This document shows, piece by piece, positions 1 through 8,299 of a DNA stretch of 64,000 nucleotides. Position numbers and translations under genes: made by a program. The notes beneath the pieces were generated by a model that was given only the letters and a program-made list of their open reading frames with translations, searched no databases and had not been told where the DNA came from. The DNA is from Thermoflexus sp. (GTDB lineage Bacteria; Chloroflexota; Anaerolineae; Thermoflexales; Thermoflexaceae). Location of the stretch: assembly GCF_034432235.1 (NCBI RefSeq), contig NZ_DAOUCJ010000075.1, positions 78,787 to 142,786 of the forward strand, given 5' to 3'. Position 1 is the first letter of the stretch, and each line of letters begins with the position of its first letter.

Positions 1-395
1 CGGGAGGCCATCACTTCATCCGCAAGATCCTCCAGCGGGCCGACGAACAGGGGGCCCTCCGGGTGGTCCACGATGAAGTGGGCTCGCCCAGCTACGCCCG
101 GGATGTGGCGGCGGCGATCGCCCGCCTGATCGAGACCGGAGCCTATGGGATCTATCATTTCACCAATGAGGGGATGTGCTCCCGCTATGAGTATGCCATC
201 GAAATCCTCCGTCGCACCGGCCGATCCCACATCCCGGTGACCCCCATCTCGCTGACGGAGTTCCCTCGTCCCTCCCGGGTCCCTCCGTTCACCCCGCTGC
301 GCAACCTGTGCGGGGCCACCATGGGGATCACCCTGCGCCCGTGGCCGGAGGCGCTGCGGGCTTACCTGGCGGAAGAAGGATGGCTATCCGAATGA
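1..395 (+). CDS. rmlD: dTDP-4-dehydrorhamnose reductase, C-terminal part (cut by window start)
   Basis: The frame is open from base 3 and ends with TGA at 393-395, so only about the last 130 residues are present. The visible part matches the C-terminal half of RmlD-type reductases: a conserved VVHDEVGSPSYARDVA stretch followed by a GIYHFTNEG segment that closes the substrate site. The enzyme family reduces dTDP-4-keto-L-rhamnose with NAD(P)H, the last step to dTDP-L-rhamnose, in the cytoplasm. The next gene, a GT2 glycosyltransferase, overlaps its stop, so the two are probably co-transcribed and the transferase may use the rhamnose donor (inference). Other short-chain NDP-sugar reductases of the same family are possible. 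Confidence 0.85.
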   Translation, partial: GGHHFIRKILQRADEQGALRVVHDEVGSPSYARDVAAAIARLIETGAYGIYHFTNEGMCSRYEYAIEILRRTGRSHIPVTPISLTEFPRPSRVPPFTPLRNLCGATMGITLRPWPEALRAYLAEEGWLSE

Positions 396-1345
396 GCGAG
401 CCGCTGGTCTCGGTGATCATCCCCAACTGGAACGGCGCGGCCCATCTGCCCACCTGCCTGGAGGCGCTGCGCCGACAGACCTATGCCCGACGGGAAGTGC
501 TGGTGGTGGACAACGGCTCCACCGATGATTCCCTGAAGCTCCTCGTCCGCTACCCCAAGGTTCGGGTCCTGGCCCTGGGATGCAACCGGGGCTTTGCGGG
601 GGCCGTCAACGCAGGGATCCGCGCCGCCCATGGGGAGATCCTCGTGCTCCTGAACAATGATACAGAGGCCTCCCCCACCTGGCTGGAGGCCCTGGTGGCG
701 GCCTTCGAACGCCATCCGGACGCCGGGCTTCTGGCCTCCAAGATCCTCCTCTTCGATCGCCGGGATGTTTTCCATTCCGCCGGGGATTACTACCGGGTGG
801 ACGGGATTCCGGGAAACCGTGGGGTCTGGGAAACGGATCGGGGGCAGTATGATCGGGAAGAGGAAGTGTTCTCCGCCTGCGGGGCAGCGGCCGCCTATCG
901 GCGGGAGCTTTTCCAGGACATCGGGCCCTTCGATGAGGATTTCTTTTACTCGTGTGAGGATGTGGATCTGGCCTGGCGGGCTCAGATCGCAGGATGGAAC
1001 TGCTGGTATGTCCCGACCGCCGTGGTCTATCACAAGTTGAGCGCCACCGGCGGCGGCCCGATCGCCAGCTTCTATGATGGGCGGAATTTCATTTACCTGA
1101 TCGCCAAGGATTACCCGGCGGGGTTGCTGAGGCGGTTCTGGCCACAGATTCTGCGGGCGCAATTCCAGATCGCATGGAATGCCCTCCGGGCGTGGAGGGG
1201 AACGGCCGCGCGAGCCCGGCTGCGGGGGATGCTGGCCGGCCTTCTCACCTGGCCGCGCGCCGCCCGGAAGCGGCCCCAGGTCTTCGCCCGCCGCCGCCGC
1301 TCCGATGAGGCGCTGCTGGAACGGCTGATGCGGGCTCCCGCTTGA
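392..1345 (+). CDS. Family 2 glycosyltransferase (rhamnosyltransferase-like)
   Basis: The N-terminus VSVIIPNWNGAAHLPTCLEA and the following VVDNGSTDDS are the classic GT-A nucleotide-binding motifs of GT2; the LLNNDTEAS stretch near residue 90 supplies the acidic metal-binding residues and the CGAAAAYRR plus EDVDLAWRAQ segments match the acceptor and catalytic regions of rhamnosyl-like transferases. It should move a sugar from a nucleotide donor onto a cell-surface glycan at the cytoplasmic face of the membrane. I chose ATG 392, which overlaps the rmlD stop as ATGA; ATG 380 directly follows the AGAAGG and is the alternative. The last 80 residues are basic and helical. Donor and acceptor cannot be told from sequence. 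Confidence 0.88.
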   Translation: MSEPLVSVIIPNWNGAAHLPTCLEALRRQTYARREVLVVDNGSTDDSLKLLVRYPKVRVLALGCNRGFAGAVNAGIRAAHGEILVLLNNDTEASPTWLEALVAAFERHPDAGLLASKILLFDRRDVFHSAGDYYRVDGIPGNRGVWETDRGQYDREEEVFSACGAAAAYRRELFQDIGPFDEDFFYSCEDVDLAWRAQIAGWNCWYVPTAVVYHKLSATGGGPIASFYDGRNFIYLIAKDYPAGLLRRFWPQILRAQFQIAWNALRAWRGTAARARLRGMLAGLLTWPRAARKRPQVFARRRRSDEALLERLMRAPA

Positions 1346-1459
1346 AGAGCCGCGCCGCTCATCCGCGTGACCGCTTCATCGATAGGCCACAAACCCGGGA
1401 TGATTGACCCTTCTTTCACTCCGATAGACAATTCCCATAACTCCCGCTCAGGAGCGATC

Positions 1460-2863
1460 ATGCGTCGATTGGGGATCGTGTTGCTGATCACGCTGGTTCT
1501 GGCCTGCAGCGCGGGGGCTATCGCGCTGGTCTGGACCGCTGCCCATTGGGCCTCCCGACCCGCTCTCCCTACCCCCCCTTTCTCGCCTCCACCCGCTTCG
1601 ACCGCAACCGTTCCGCCGCCAAGCGCCACTCCCTTCCCGTCCGTCTCATCTCCCCCGTCCCCTCCGGGGACCGCCGCCCCGAGCCTGAAGGTTTTCGATG
1701 AGATCGCCCGGGTGGTGGAACAGATCCGGGGACTGCAGGCGACAGGGCCTTACACGCGCTCCCTGATGACCCCGGCGGAGTTGCGCGCCTATCAGGAGAG
1801 GAAGTTTGAGAACGATTACACACCGGAAGAGGCCCGTCAGGATACCCTGACCCTGGCCGCCTTCGATCTGCTGCCCCGGGATTTCAACCTGCGGGAGTTC
1901 CTGCTCGATCTTTACACCGAACAGATCGCGGGCTTCTACGACCCGGACACCAAACAATTCTTCGTGATCAGCGAGCAGGAGCAGCCGGGGATCCTGGAGC
2001 GGGTGACCTTTGCCCATGAATACACGCACCTTCTGCAGGATCAGCACTTCGATCTCGTCGCCCTCGGGTTCACGGATGATCCGAGCAAGCGGCCGAAGGA
2101 CCTGGATGATGACGCGATGCTCGCCCGGCGGGCCCTGGTAGAAGGGGATGCGACCCTCACGCAGATGCTCTATCTGAGCCGCCTCTCCCGGGCCGAGCAA
2201 CGGGAATGGCTGGAGGCCATCCAGCGTCAGCCCAGTGAAGTCCTCGACCGCGCTCCCCGGGTCATCCGGGAGGAGCTCACCTTCCCCTACGACGCGGGCT
2301 TCGCATTCGTTCGAACGCTGTATGAGCAGGGGGGATGGGATGCGGTCAACGCCGCCTTCCGGGATCCCCCCGCTTCCACCGAACAGATCCTGCATCCGGA
2401 GAAGTTCCGGAGCCGCGAGCCGCCCATCCGGGTGACACTGCCACCCCTCACCGATACGCTCGGGAGCGGCTGGCGGCTGATCGATGAGAATGTGCTGGGG
2501 GAGTTCTTCCTGCGGGTTTATCTGGAGGAACGCCTTCCCGCATCTCAGGCAGAGGAAGCAGCCGCCGGATGGGGTGGAGATCGCTATGCAGTCTATGGGA
2601 ATGAGGCGACCGGTCAGGACCTGCTGGTGCTCGCCGTGGCCTGGGATAATGAGGCGGAGGCCCGCGAGTTCGTGGAAGCCTACCGGGCCTATGCGGCCGC
2701 TCGCTATGGGCAAGGCCCTGTCCGGGAGACCGCCGGACAGGCCCTCTGGGTCGGGAAGGACGTATTATGGCTGGAATGGAAGGGGACGGATACGCTGATC
2801 CTCCGTGGGCCCAGCGAGGAATTGGTGGCTCGGGTCCGCGCTCGCATTCCGTGGCCACGCTGA
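1460..2863 (+). CDS. Secreted or membrane-anchored HExxH putative metallopeptidase
   Basis: ATG 1460 follows a CAGGAG ribosome site and opens a hydrophobic N-terminal segment (about residues 4-24), so the protein is exported or tethered; a cysteine sits in it, but the context is a poor lipobox. A Pro/Ser/Thr-rich linker of about 40 residues follows. The globular part carries VTFAHEYTHLLQDQHFD near residues 185-200, a zinc-binding HExxH, and a downstream RRALVEGDATL segment that could give the third ligand. I do not recognise a named family with certainty; it resembles putative metallopeptidases common in Chloroflexota. Substrate unknown. It stands between a glycosyltransferase and a decayed dehydratase gene. 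Confidence 0.7.
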   Translation: MRRLGIVLLITLVLACSAGAIALVWTAAHWASRPALPTPPFSPPPASTATVPPPSATPFPSVSSPPSPPGTAAPSLKVFDEIARVVEQIRGLQATGPYTRSLMTPAELRAYQERKFENDYTPEEARQDTLTLAAFDLLPRDFNLREFLLDLYTEQIAGFYDPDTKQFFVISEQEQPGILERVTFAHEYTHLLQDQHFDLVALGFTDDPSKRPKDLDDDAMLARRALVEGDATLTQMLYLSRLSRAEQREWLEAIQRQPSEVLDRAPRVIREELTFPYDAGFAFVRTLYEQGGWDAVNAAFRDPPASTEQILHPEKFRSREPPIRVTLPPLTDTLGSGWRLIDENVLGEFFLRVYLEERLPASQAEEAAAGWGGDRYAVYGNEATGQDLLVLAVAWDNEAEAREFVEAYRAYAAARYGQGPVRETAGQALWVGKDVLWLEWKGTDTLILRGPSEELVARVRARIPWPR

Positions 2864-2874
2864 GGCGGCAGCCC

Positions 2875-3378
2875 ATGGACCTCCCATGGGGCGCTCCATC
2901 GCTTGCCCGGATCCTGGAGGCCTACTGGACGTTGCGGAAGGTGCTTCCAGCGACCCCCTTGCGGATGTTTCCGGTATTGAACCGCATGCTGGAGGGCCAG
3001 GTCGGGCTGAAGTTCGAAGCCTAACCGCCGACCGGCTCGTTTGGGGTTCGCGGCGCTCTGGCCCGGCTGGCGCATCGGACGTCCGAGGAGCGCGAGCGGG
3101 GAGTGGTCACCGCCTCCGCCGGCAATCATGGCCTGGCCGTGGCGTCCGCCGCCCGGCTGCTAAGGGGGGGATCCCTACCATGATCTTCATGCCGGAAACC
3201 GGTGCCCGGAACAAGATCCGGGCCTTGGAAGCAATGGAAGCCCGCCTGCGGCTGGTCGGTCGGAGCTACGCGGAAGCCCATGAGGCCATGCTGGCCTCCG
3301 CGGCCTCAACCGGCGCATGCGAGGCGCATGCGATATCCATGCCGATGAGGATCCCTGGGTGGTGTGTGTAGGGCAACT
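2875..3378 (+). pseudogene. Threonine/serine dehydratase remnant (ilvA/tdcB-like)
   Basis: Fragments of a PLP-dependent threonine dehydratase run across frames. Frame 1 starts at ATG 2875 and gives the N-terminal helix and an LPATPLRMFPVLNRMLEGQV segment, hits TAA at 3022-3024, and continues in the same frame with PTGSFGVRGALARLA and the VVTASAGNHGLAVASAARLL loop. A shift near 3166-3180 moves the homology to MIFMPETGARNKIRALEAM, and another near 3310-3330 to HADEDPWVVCVGQ. The PLP-binding lysine of the SFKxRG motif is glycine. The rest of the gene, more than half, is missing and the homology stops at a palindrome. Clearly non-functional. Confidence 0.85.
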
Positions 3379-3392
3379 GCAAGCAGTTGCCC
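3371..3392. repeat. Perfect 10-bp inverted repeat
   Basis: GGGCAACTGC (3371-3380) and GCAGTTGCCC (3383-3392) are perfect inverted copies around AA. It begins where homology of the broken dehydratase ends and is 100 bases upstream of argF. There is no T-run, so it is not an obvious terminator; it could be part of a small mobile palindrome. Confidence 0.7.
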
Positions 3393-3417
3393 CACTCCCT
3401 CGATAGGTGCGGCTGTA

Positions 3418-3466
3418 GGATTTAGGGGCCGGGCGAGATGTCGGGCGAAGCCCGATCGACAAATCC
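3418..3466. repeat. Nested inverted repeat upstream of argF
   Basis: Outer arms GGATTT (3418-3423) and AAATCC (3461-3466) enclose a tight hairpin TCGGGC-GAA-GCCCGA (3441-3455). With the palindrome at 3371 it looks like a decayed non-autonomous element or REP-like unit. Lying just before the argF ribosome site, it could also act in the argF leader. Confidence 0.5.
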
Positions 3467-3490
3467 AATCCTTCAGGAGGAAGGAGCTCC

Positions 3491-4420
3491 ATGAGCCCTT
3501 TGCGACATTTCATCTCCCTGGCGGACTGGTCTCCGGAGGAGATCGAAGGATTGATCATGGAAGCCGCCCGAATGAAGGCGGACTGGAAAGCGGGGGTTCG
3601 GCCGCCGATCCTGGCGGGCCGGACGCTGGGGATGCTCTTTGAAAAGCCCTCCCTGCGCACGCGGGTTTCCTTCGAGATGGCCATGCGCCACCTGGGCGGG
3701 GACGCCATCTATCTTTCTCCGCAGGAGGTTGGCCTGGGCAAGCGGGAAAGCGTGGCCGATGTGGCCCGGGTGCTCAGCCGTTATGTGGATGCCATCATGG
3801 CCCGGGTCTTCGCCCACTCCATCCTAGAGGAGATGGCGCGCTACGCGACGGTCCCTGTCATCAACGGGCTCTCCGACGACGAACATCCCTGCCAGGCCCT
3901 GGGGGATATGCTCACCGTTTATGAAAAGAAAGGGCGCCTGCGGGGGCTGAAGCTGGCCTTTGTGGGGGATGGGAACAACGTGGCCACGGCTCTGCTTTAC
4001 ATCTGCGCCATGCTGGGAGTGGATTTCGCCATCGCCACGCCTCCAGGTTATATGCTGAAAGAACCAGCCATCGAACGCGGGAAAGCCTTCGCCGCCCGCA
4101 GCGGCAGCCGTCTGCTGTTCACCCATGATCCAATTGAGGCGGTGCGGGACGCTGATGTGATCTACACGGACGTATGGGCGAGCATGGGGCAGGAAGCGGA
4201 GGCGGAGATCCGGCGTCGCGTCTTTCCCCCCTACCAGGTCAATGCCGCGCTGGTGGCGAAGGCGAAGCCGGATGTCATCGTCATGCACTGTCTGCCCGCG
4301 CATCGCGGCGAGGAGATCACCGACGATGTGGCGGACGGCCCGCATTCGGTGATCTTCGATCAGGCGGAGAACCGCCTCCACGCCCAGAAGGCGCTCCTGG
4401 TCCGCCTGCTGAGCGGATAA
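3491..4420 (+). CDS. argF: Ornithine carbamoyltransferase
   Basis: Makes citrulline from ornithine and carbamoyl phosphate, the sixth step of arginine synthesis, in the cytoplasm as a trimer. At 309 residues it has the usual length. The carbamoyl-phosphate loop is [11 protein letters not shown] (SLRTR at 54-58, a common variant of STRTR), followed by HPCQAL at 132-137 and the catalytic [12 protein letters not shown] near residue 265, with the DxxxSMG-type ornithine segment as [12 protein letters not shown] 3491 is preceded by CAGGAGGAAGGAG, a strong ribosome site. It stands alone: no other arg genes are visible, and a dehydratase remnant with palindromes precedes it. Confidence 0.96.
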   Translation: MSPLRHFISLADWSPEEIEGLIMEAARMKADWKAGVRPPILAGRTLGMLFEKPSLRTRVSFEMAMRHLGGDAIYLSPQEVGLGKRESVADVARVLSRYVDAIMARVFAHSILEEMARYATVPVINGLSDDEHPCQALGDMLTVYEKKGRLRGLKLAFVGDGNNVATALLYICAMLGVDFAIATPPGYMLKEPAIERGKAFAARSGSRLLFTHDPIEAVRDADVIYTDVWASMGQEAEAEIRRRVFPPYQVNAALVAKAKPDVIVMHCLPAHRGEEITDDVADGPHSVIFDQAENRLHAQKALLVRLLSG

Positions 4421-4500
4421 GGGGATCACCCTCTATGAGGATGGGGGGACTGGGTCAGGCCGTATGGGGAGCCTGGCCCCCCCTATGTCTCTTCCCCTCC

Positions 4501-5106
4501 TCACGGCCCCGGGGCCTGCTTCGCCAGGGATCCAAACTGCTCCTGGAAGGCCGCCAGGAAAGGGCGCAGGGTCGCCTCATCAAGGATCACCACCCGGATC
4601 TCCCGGGGCGGCTCCCCAGGATGAGCGGCGGCGAAGGAGGAAATTGTCCTCCAGAAGATCGGGGCCGCCCGCTCTTTCGGAAAGCCGAAGATGCCGGTGC
4701 TGATCGCCGGCATCGCGATCCGCTCATACCCCTGCTCCCGGGCGATCCTCAGAACGTTATGAATCGCCTCCGCCAGCAGGCGATCTTCCTCCTGGGTCCC
4801 GCCCGCCCATATCGGCCCGACCGCATGCAGGATGGCGCGGGCCTTGAGACGTCCAGCCCCGGTAATCGCCACCCCACCCACCGGTACCGGTCCATGACGG
4901 CGAACCCATTCATCGCTCTCCACCTGGATCTGGGGGCCACCTTTCCGCACCAGCGCGCCGGCGACGCCCCCTCCATGCTTCAGGTAGGTGTTGGCCGCGT
5001 TCACCAGGGCGTCCGCCTCTTCTTCCGTGAGGTCCCCATGCACCAGCGCCACGCGATGACCAGAGGGAAGGATCGCTTCGGCAACCACCTGGCGAGAAGC
5101 CACCAT
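4501..5106 (-). CDS. Macro-domain protein (ADP-ribose or O-acetyl-ADP-ribose hydrolase type)
   Basis: A single macro domain fills residues 15-175: VHGDLTEEEADALVNAANTY with the NAAN motif at 36-39, the HGGGVAGAL loop at 44-52, and the distal phosphate-binding loop MPAISTGIFGFP near residue 130. Such domains bind ADP-ribose and many remove ADP-ribose or acetyl groups from it. The last 25 residues are a helical tail. It lies convergent with argF (stop 4420) and about 100 bases downstream of the DinG-like helicase stop. Its substrate cannot be told; it may belong to the MacroD-like branch. Confidence 0.88.
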   Translation of the reverse strand: MVASRQVVAEAILPSGHRVALVHGDLTEEEADALVNAANTYLKHGGGVAGALVRKGGPQIQVESDEWVRRHGPVPVGGVAITGAGRLKARAILHAVGPIWAGGTQEEDRLLAEAIHNVLRIAREQGYERIAMPAISTGIFGFPKERAAPIFWRTISSFAAAHPGEPPREIRVVILDEATLRPFLAAFQEQFGSLAKQAPGP

Positions 5107-5210
5107 AGGGAAACCGTCCCGCTATTCGAAGTTCCGGGATAGGCCTCCCGGGAGGGTAAGGGCAACTGGAATCGGCAAGGCGGCTTGGCCTCCTTCCCCT
5201 CCCGTTTTCC

Positions 5211-8117
5211 TCAGCCCGAAATCCCAGCCGATGCGTTTTCGGTCAGCCCCGTCGCGCCTTCCAGCCACGCCTTCACCACCGCCCCGATCTCGGTCAGAGG
5301 GCCCCGGTGGATCGCGCAGGGAGGAAGCGCCATCAGAAACCATGCGCCATAGGTACGGCTCATGATCCGCCGGTCCAGGATCACCACCACCCCCCGATCC
5401 GAGCGGCTGCGGATCAGCCGCCCGAACCCCTGGCGGAACCGCAGCACGGCCTCCGGGACCGCATAATCCAGAAAAGGATCCCGATACTGGGCGCTTCGGG
5501 CGGCGAAAACGGGTTCGTCCGGTACCTCGAAGGGAAGCCGGGTGATCACCAGACATGAGAGCGCCTCGCCCGGGATGTCCACCCCTTCCCACAGGCTTCG
5601 GGTCCCCAGCAGAACGGCCCGTTCCGCGGACCGGAAGCGCTCCACCAGCTGTCGGCGGGAGCTCCCATCACCCTGTTCGTATACGGTGATCCCGGCCTTC
5701 GCCAGCGGAGCGGTCAACGCGCGGGCGGCCCGCCGCAGGGGGGCATACGCGGTGAAGAGCGCCATGGTGCGTCCCCCGATCGCCCGGGCCGCCTCCAGAA
5801 TCGCCTGTTCCACCGCCCGCTGATAGCCGGCCTGGCCGGGCTCCGGGATGTCCGTCACCAGATACAGCAGCGCGTTTCGCTGGTAATCAAAGGGGGAATC
5901 CAGGGCCAGCTCCTCCATCTCCCAGGCTCCCAGCCGGTTTTTGAGATGGGCGAAGGACGGCTCCTGGCGTTCTCGATTCACTGTCCGCAGGGTGGCGGAG
6001 GTCATGATCACGCATCGCCGGGGCTCCAGCAGATGCCGCCGCACCAGCGGCCCCACATCCAGAGGCGCGGCATACAGGCCCACCCGGGCCCAGTCCCCCT
6101 CGCCCCCATGGCCCTCCAGCCAGTAGACGGTATCGGGCGACGGCTTTCGGATGGCCGCCTCCAGGGCCTGATGGATCTTCTCGAAGTCATGGCTGAGCCC
6201 GTTGGCCAGCCCCAGCGCCTCTTCCACCTCCGCAAACCCGTGATCCAGCAGCTCAGTGAGCGCGGCCCGGATCGTGTTCAGGGCTTCCTGGACGGCCCCC
6301 CATCGAACCGCGAGGAGCTCCCAGGCCTGCTCCACAGCAGCCCAGGCGGGGCGGCTCCGTTCGGTGCCCGTGAGCAGCACCTTGCGGGTGTATTCCCCAC
6401 TGCCCGGAGCCGTCTCCTCCAGAAAAGCGGTGAGGGCGTTCATCAAGAGGTCCACGCCGGTCCGAGCCGACTCCACCGCATCGCTCAGACGGCGGGTCAT
6501 GCCCGCCAGGGTGTTGCGCAGGGCCGGGGGCAGGCTCCGTTCCAGGCCCCGCAACGCTCCCACCAGCCCGCCCCGCTGCTCCCGGGCGCTGCCGGTTTCC
6601 TGGAGCAGCCGTAACAATCCGAAGCGATCGATTTCCACGGTCAGTTGTTTCGTGGCTGCCTGCTCCAGATGGTGCGCTTCGTCGATGATCAGATGGCGAT
6701 ATTCCGGAAGCACCATATTCTGGGTTGCCGCGTCGGCGAAGAGCAGCGCATGGTTCACAATGATCAGGTGAGCAGCCTCCGCGGCCTTTCGAGCCCGATG
6801 GAGGAAGCATCCTCCATCGCCCCACGCGGCGCAGACCTCGGCCGTGCACGTCTCGTTGTCCGCGGAGAGGCGAGCCCACAGCGCCCGCTCCACCGGCGTG
6901 GGCAGGTAGAGCTCATCCCCATCGCCCGTTTGCGTCGTGGGCAGCCAGACCAGGATCTTGGCCAGCACCCGCATCTCCTCCACGCTCGCCGGCCCGACGT
7001 GCCGCCATTGCATCAGCCGGGCCGGACACAGGTAATGCGCCCGGCCTTTCAGCAACGCCACGCGCAGAGCAGAGCCATCCGCCAGACCGGATTCGGAGAG
7101 CAAACGCTGGAGGATAGGGATATCTTTCTGAAGCAACTGCTCCTGAAGGTTGATCGTGTTGGTGGAAATCACCACCCGCTCGCCGTTGCGTATGGCCCAG
7201 AGAGCGGCGGGGATCAGATAGGCCAGGCTCTTGCCCACTCCCGTTCCCGCCTCGATCATCCAGTGCTTCCCCTCGTTAAAGGCCTGGACAACGGTCTGGA
7301 GCATGGCCACCTGCTGAGGGCGATGCTCATATTCGGGGAAGATCCGGGAGAGGGCGCCACCGGGCTCCAGCTGCCGGGCCAGCGCCTCTCCATCGATCGG
7401 CTGGGGTTGGGACCGGGGGCGCAGCGGCCGCGCCCGCACGGGAGGAGGGGTCAGATACGCTTCCGGGGTGGCCAGGCCCTTCGCCCGCAGCTGGGCGCCG
7501 ATGCTCTGATCCGTGAAGCGGCCCCGCTGCACGGTCCGCAGCGCTTCTTCGAAGAAGCGCCGGGGCGGCCAGGGAAGATGAGCGGCGTGGCGAACGATCT
7601 CCTCCAGGATGGGCTCGGGCAGCTGGCAGGCGCGCTCGAACAGGGCCAGGAACAGCCGGTGGGTCAGCCGGGCATCCTCCAGCGCCCGGTGGATCACCCC
7701 CACCGGGATCCCCAATTCCTGGGCCAGGGTGGAAAGCCCATGGCCGCCGGCGAAGGGGACCAGGATGGCCGCCAGCTCATAGGTATCCAGGGCATCGTTT
7801 TCCAGGAAGAGGCCATGACGGCGCAGGAACGCCAGATCCTGATCGATGGAGTGACCGACCAGGATCGCATTCCCCACCATCGCCCGGAGGCGGGGCAGGA
7901 CGGCGCGCAGCGGAGGCGCTTGCTCGGCTTCCTCCGGCCGGATCCCGGTGAGCTCGACCACGGAGGGAGGGATCGGCCGCTCCGGGCGAACCAGGGTGCT
8001 CCAGGCGTCGAGCACGGTTTCCCCCCGGAACTTGACCGCCCCGATCTCAATGATGGCATCGGTTTCCGGGTCCAGACCCGTGGTCTCCAGATCCAGGGCG
8101 ACAAAGATCGAAGCCAT
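5211..8117 (-). CDS. dinG: DinG-family ATP-dependent helicase with N-terminal DEDD exonuclease domain
   Basis: This 968-residue protein fuses two parts. Residues 1-165 are a DnaQ-like 3'-5' exonuclease (FVALDLETTGLDPETDAIIE, then HSIDQDLAFLRRH and HRALEDARLT). From about 255 a superfamily 2 helicase of the XPD/DinG type follows: Walker A AGTGVGKSLAYLIPA, the DEAH box IIDEAHHLE, and a C-terminal ARGuments motif QGFGRLIRSRSDRG. Four cysteines between Walker A and DEAH (YLCPARL, NETCTAEVCAAWGDGGC) fit the Fe-S cluster of this family. The layout matches Firmicutes DinG, where the exonuclease is joined to the helicase. Role: unwinding and repair of DNA or RNA-DNA hybrids. It lies downstream of rpoC, separated by an intrinsic terminator. 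Confidence 0.93.
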   Translation of the reverse strand: MASIFVALDLETTGLDPETDAIIEIGAVKFRGETVLDAWSTLVRPERPIPPSVVELTGIRPEEAEQAPPLRAVLPRLRAMVGNAILVGHSIDQDLAFLRRHGLFLENDALDTYELAAILVPFAGGHGLSTLAQELGIPVGVIHRALEDARLTHRLFLALFERACQLPEPILEEIVRHAAHLPWPPRRFFEEALRTVQRGRFTDQSIGAQLRAKGLATPEAYLTPPPVRARPLRPRSQPQPIDGEALARQLEPGGALSRIFPEYEHRPQQVAMLQTVVQAFNEGKHWMIEAGTGVGKSLAYLIPAALWAIRNGERVVISTNTINLQEQLLQKDIPILQRLLSESGLADGSALRVALLKGRAHYLCPARLMQWRHVGPASVEEMRVLAKILVWLPTTQTGDGDELYLPTPVERALWARLSADNETCTAEVCAAWGDGGCFLHRARKAAEAAHLIIVNHALLFADAATQNMVLPEYRHLIIDEAHHLEQAATKQLTVEIDRFGLLRLLQETGSAREQRGGLVGALRGLERSLPPALRNTLAGMTRRLSDAVESARTGVDLLMNALTAFLEETAPGSGEYTRKVLLTGTERSRPAWAAVEQAWELLAVRWGAVQEALNTIRAALTELLDHGFAEVEEALGLANGLSHDFEKIHQALEAAIRKPSPDTVYWLEGHGGEGDWARVGLYAAPLDVGPLVRRHLLEPRRCVIMTSATLRTVNRERQEPSFAHLKNRLGAWEMEELALDSPFDYQRNALLYLVTDIPEPGQAGYQRAVEQAILEAARAIGGRTMALFTAYAPLRRAARALTAPLAKAGITVYEQGDGSSRRQLVERFRSAERAVLLGTRSLWEGVDIPGEALSCLVITRLPFEVPDEPVFAARSAQYRDPFLDYAVPEAVLRFRQGFGRLIRSRSDRGVVVILDRRIMSRTYGAWFLMALPPCAIHRGPLTEIGAVVKAWLEGATGLTENASAGISG

Positions 8118-8224
8118 GATCCCGTAAACCCCGGTTGATCTCCTCCGCGGGCTTCAAGAGCCATTCAACCCCTGCATGAAAGCCGGGCTGGGCAAATCCC
8201 GCAGGGCAGGTCCTATCCTGCCTC

Positions 8225-8274
8225 CAAAAAACAGGGGGTTGGGAACGAACCGGCGCAGCATCCCCAACCCCCTG
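8225..8274 (-). terminator. Intrinsic terminator downstream of rpoC
   Basis: Read on the minus strand, CAGGGGGTTGGG (8274-8263) pairs perfectly over 12 bp with CCCAACCCCCTG (8243-8232) and is followed by TGTTTTTT (8232-8225). It begins about 25 bases after the rpoC stop and separates rpoC from the dinG-like gene. Confidence 0.92.
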
Positions 8275-8299
8275 AGCCCATCTTCTGGCCTTCCCGACT

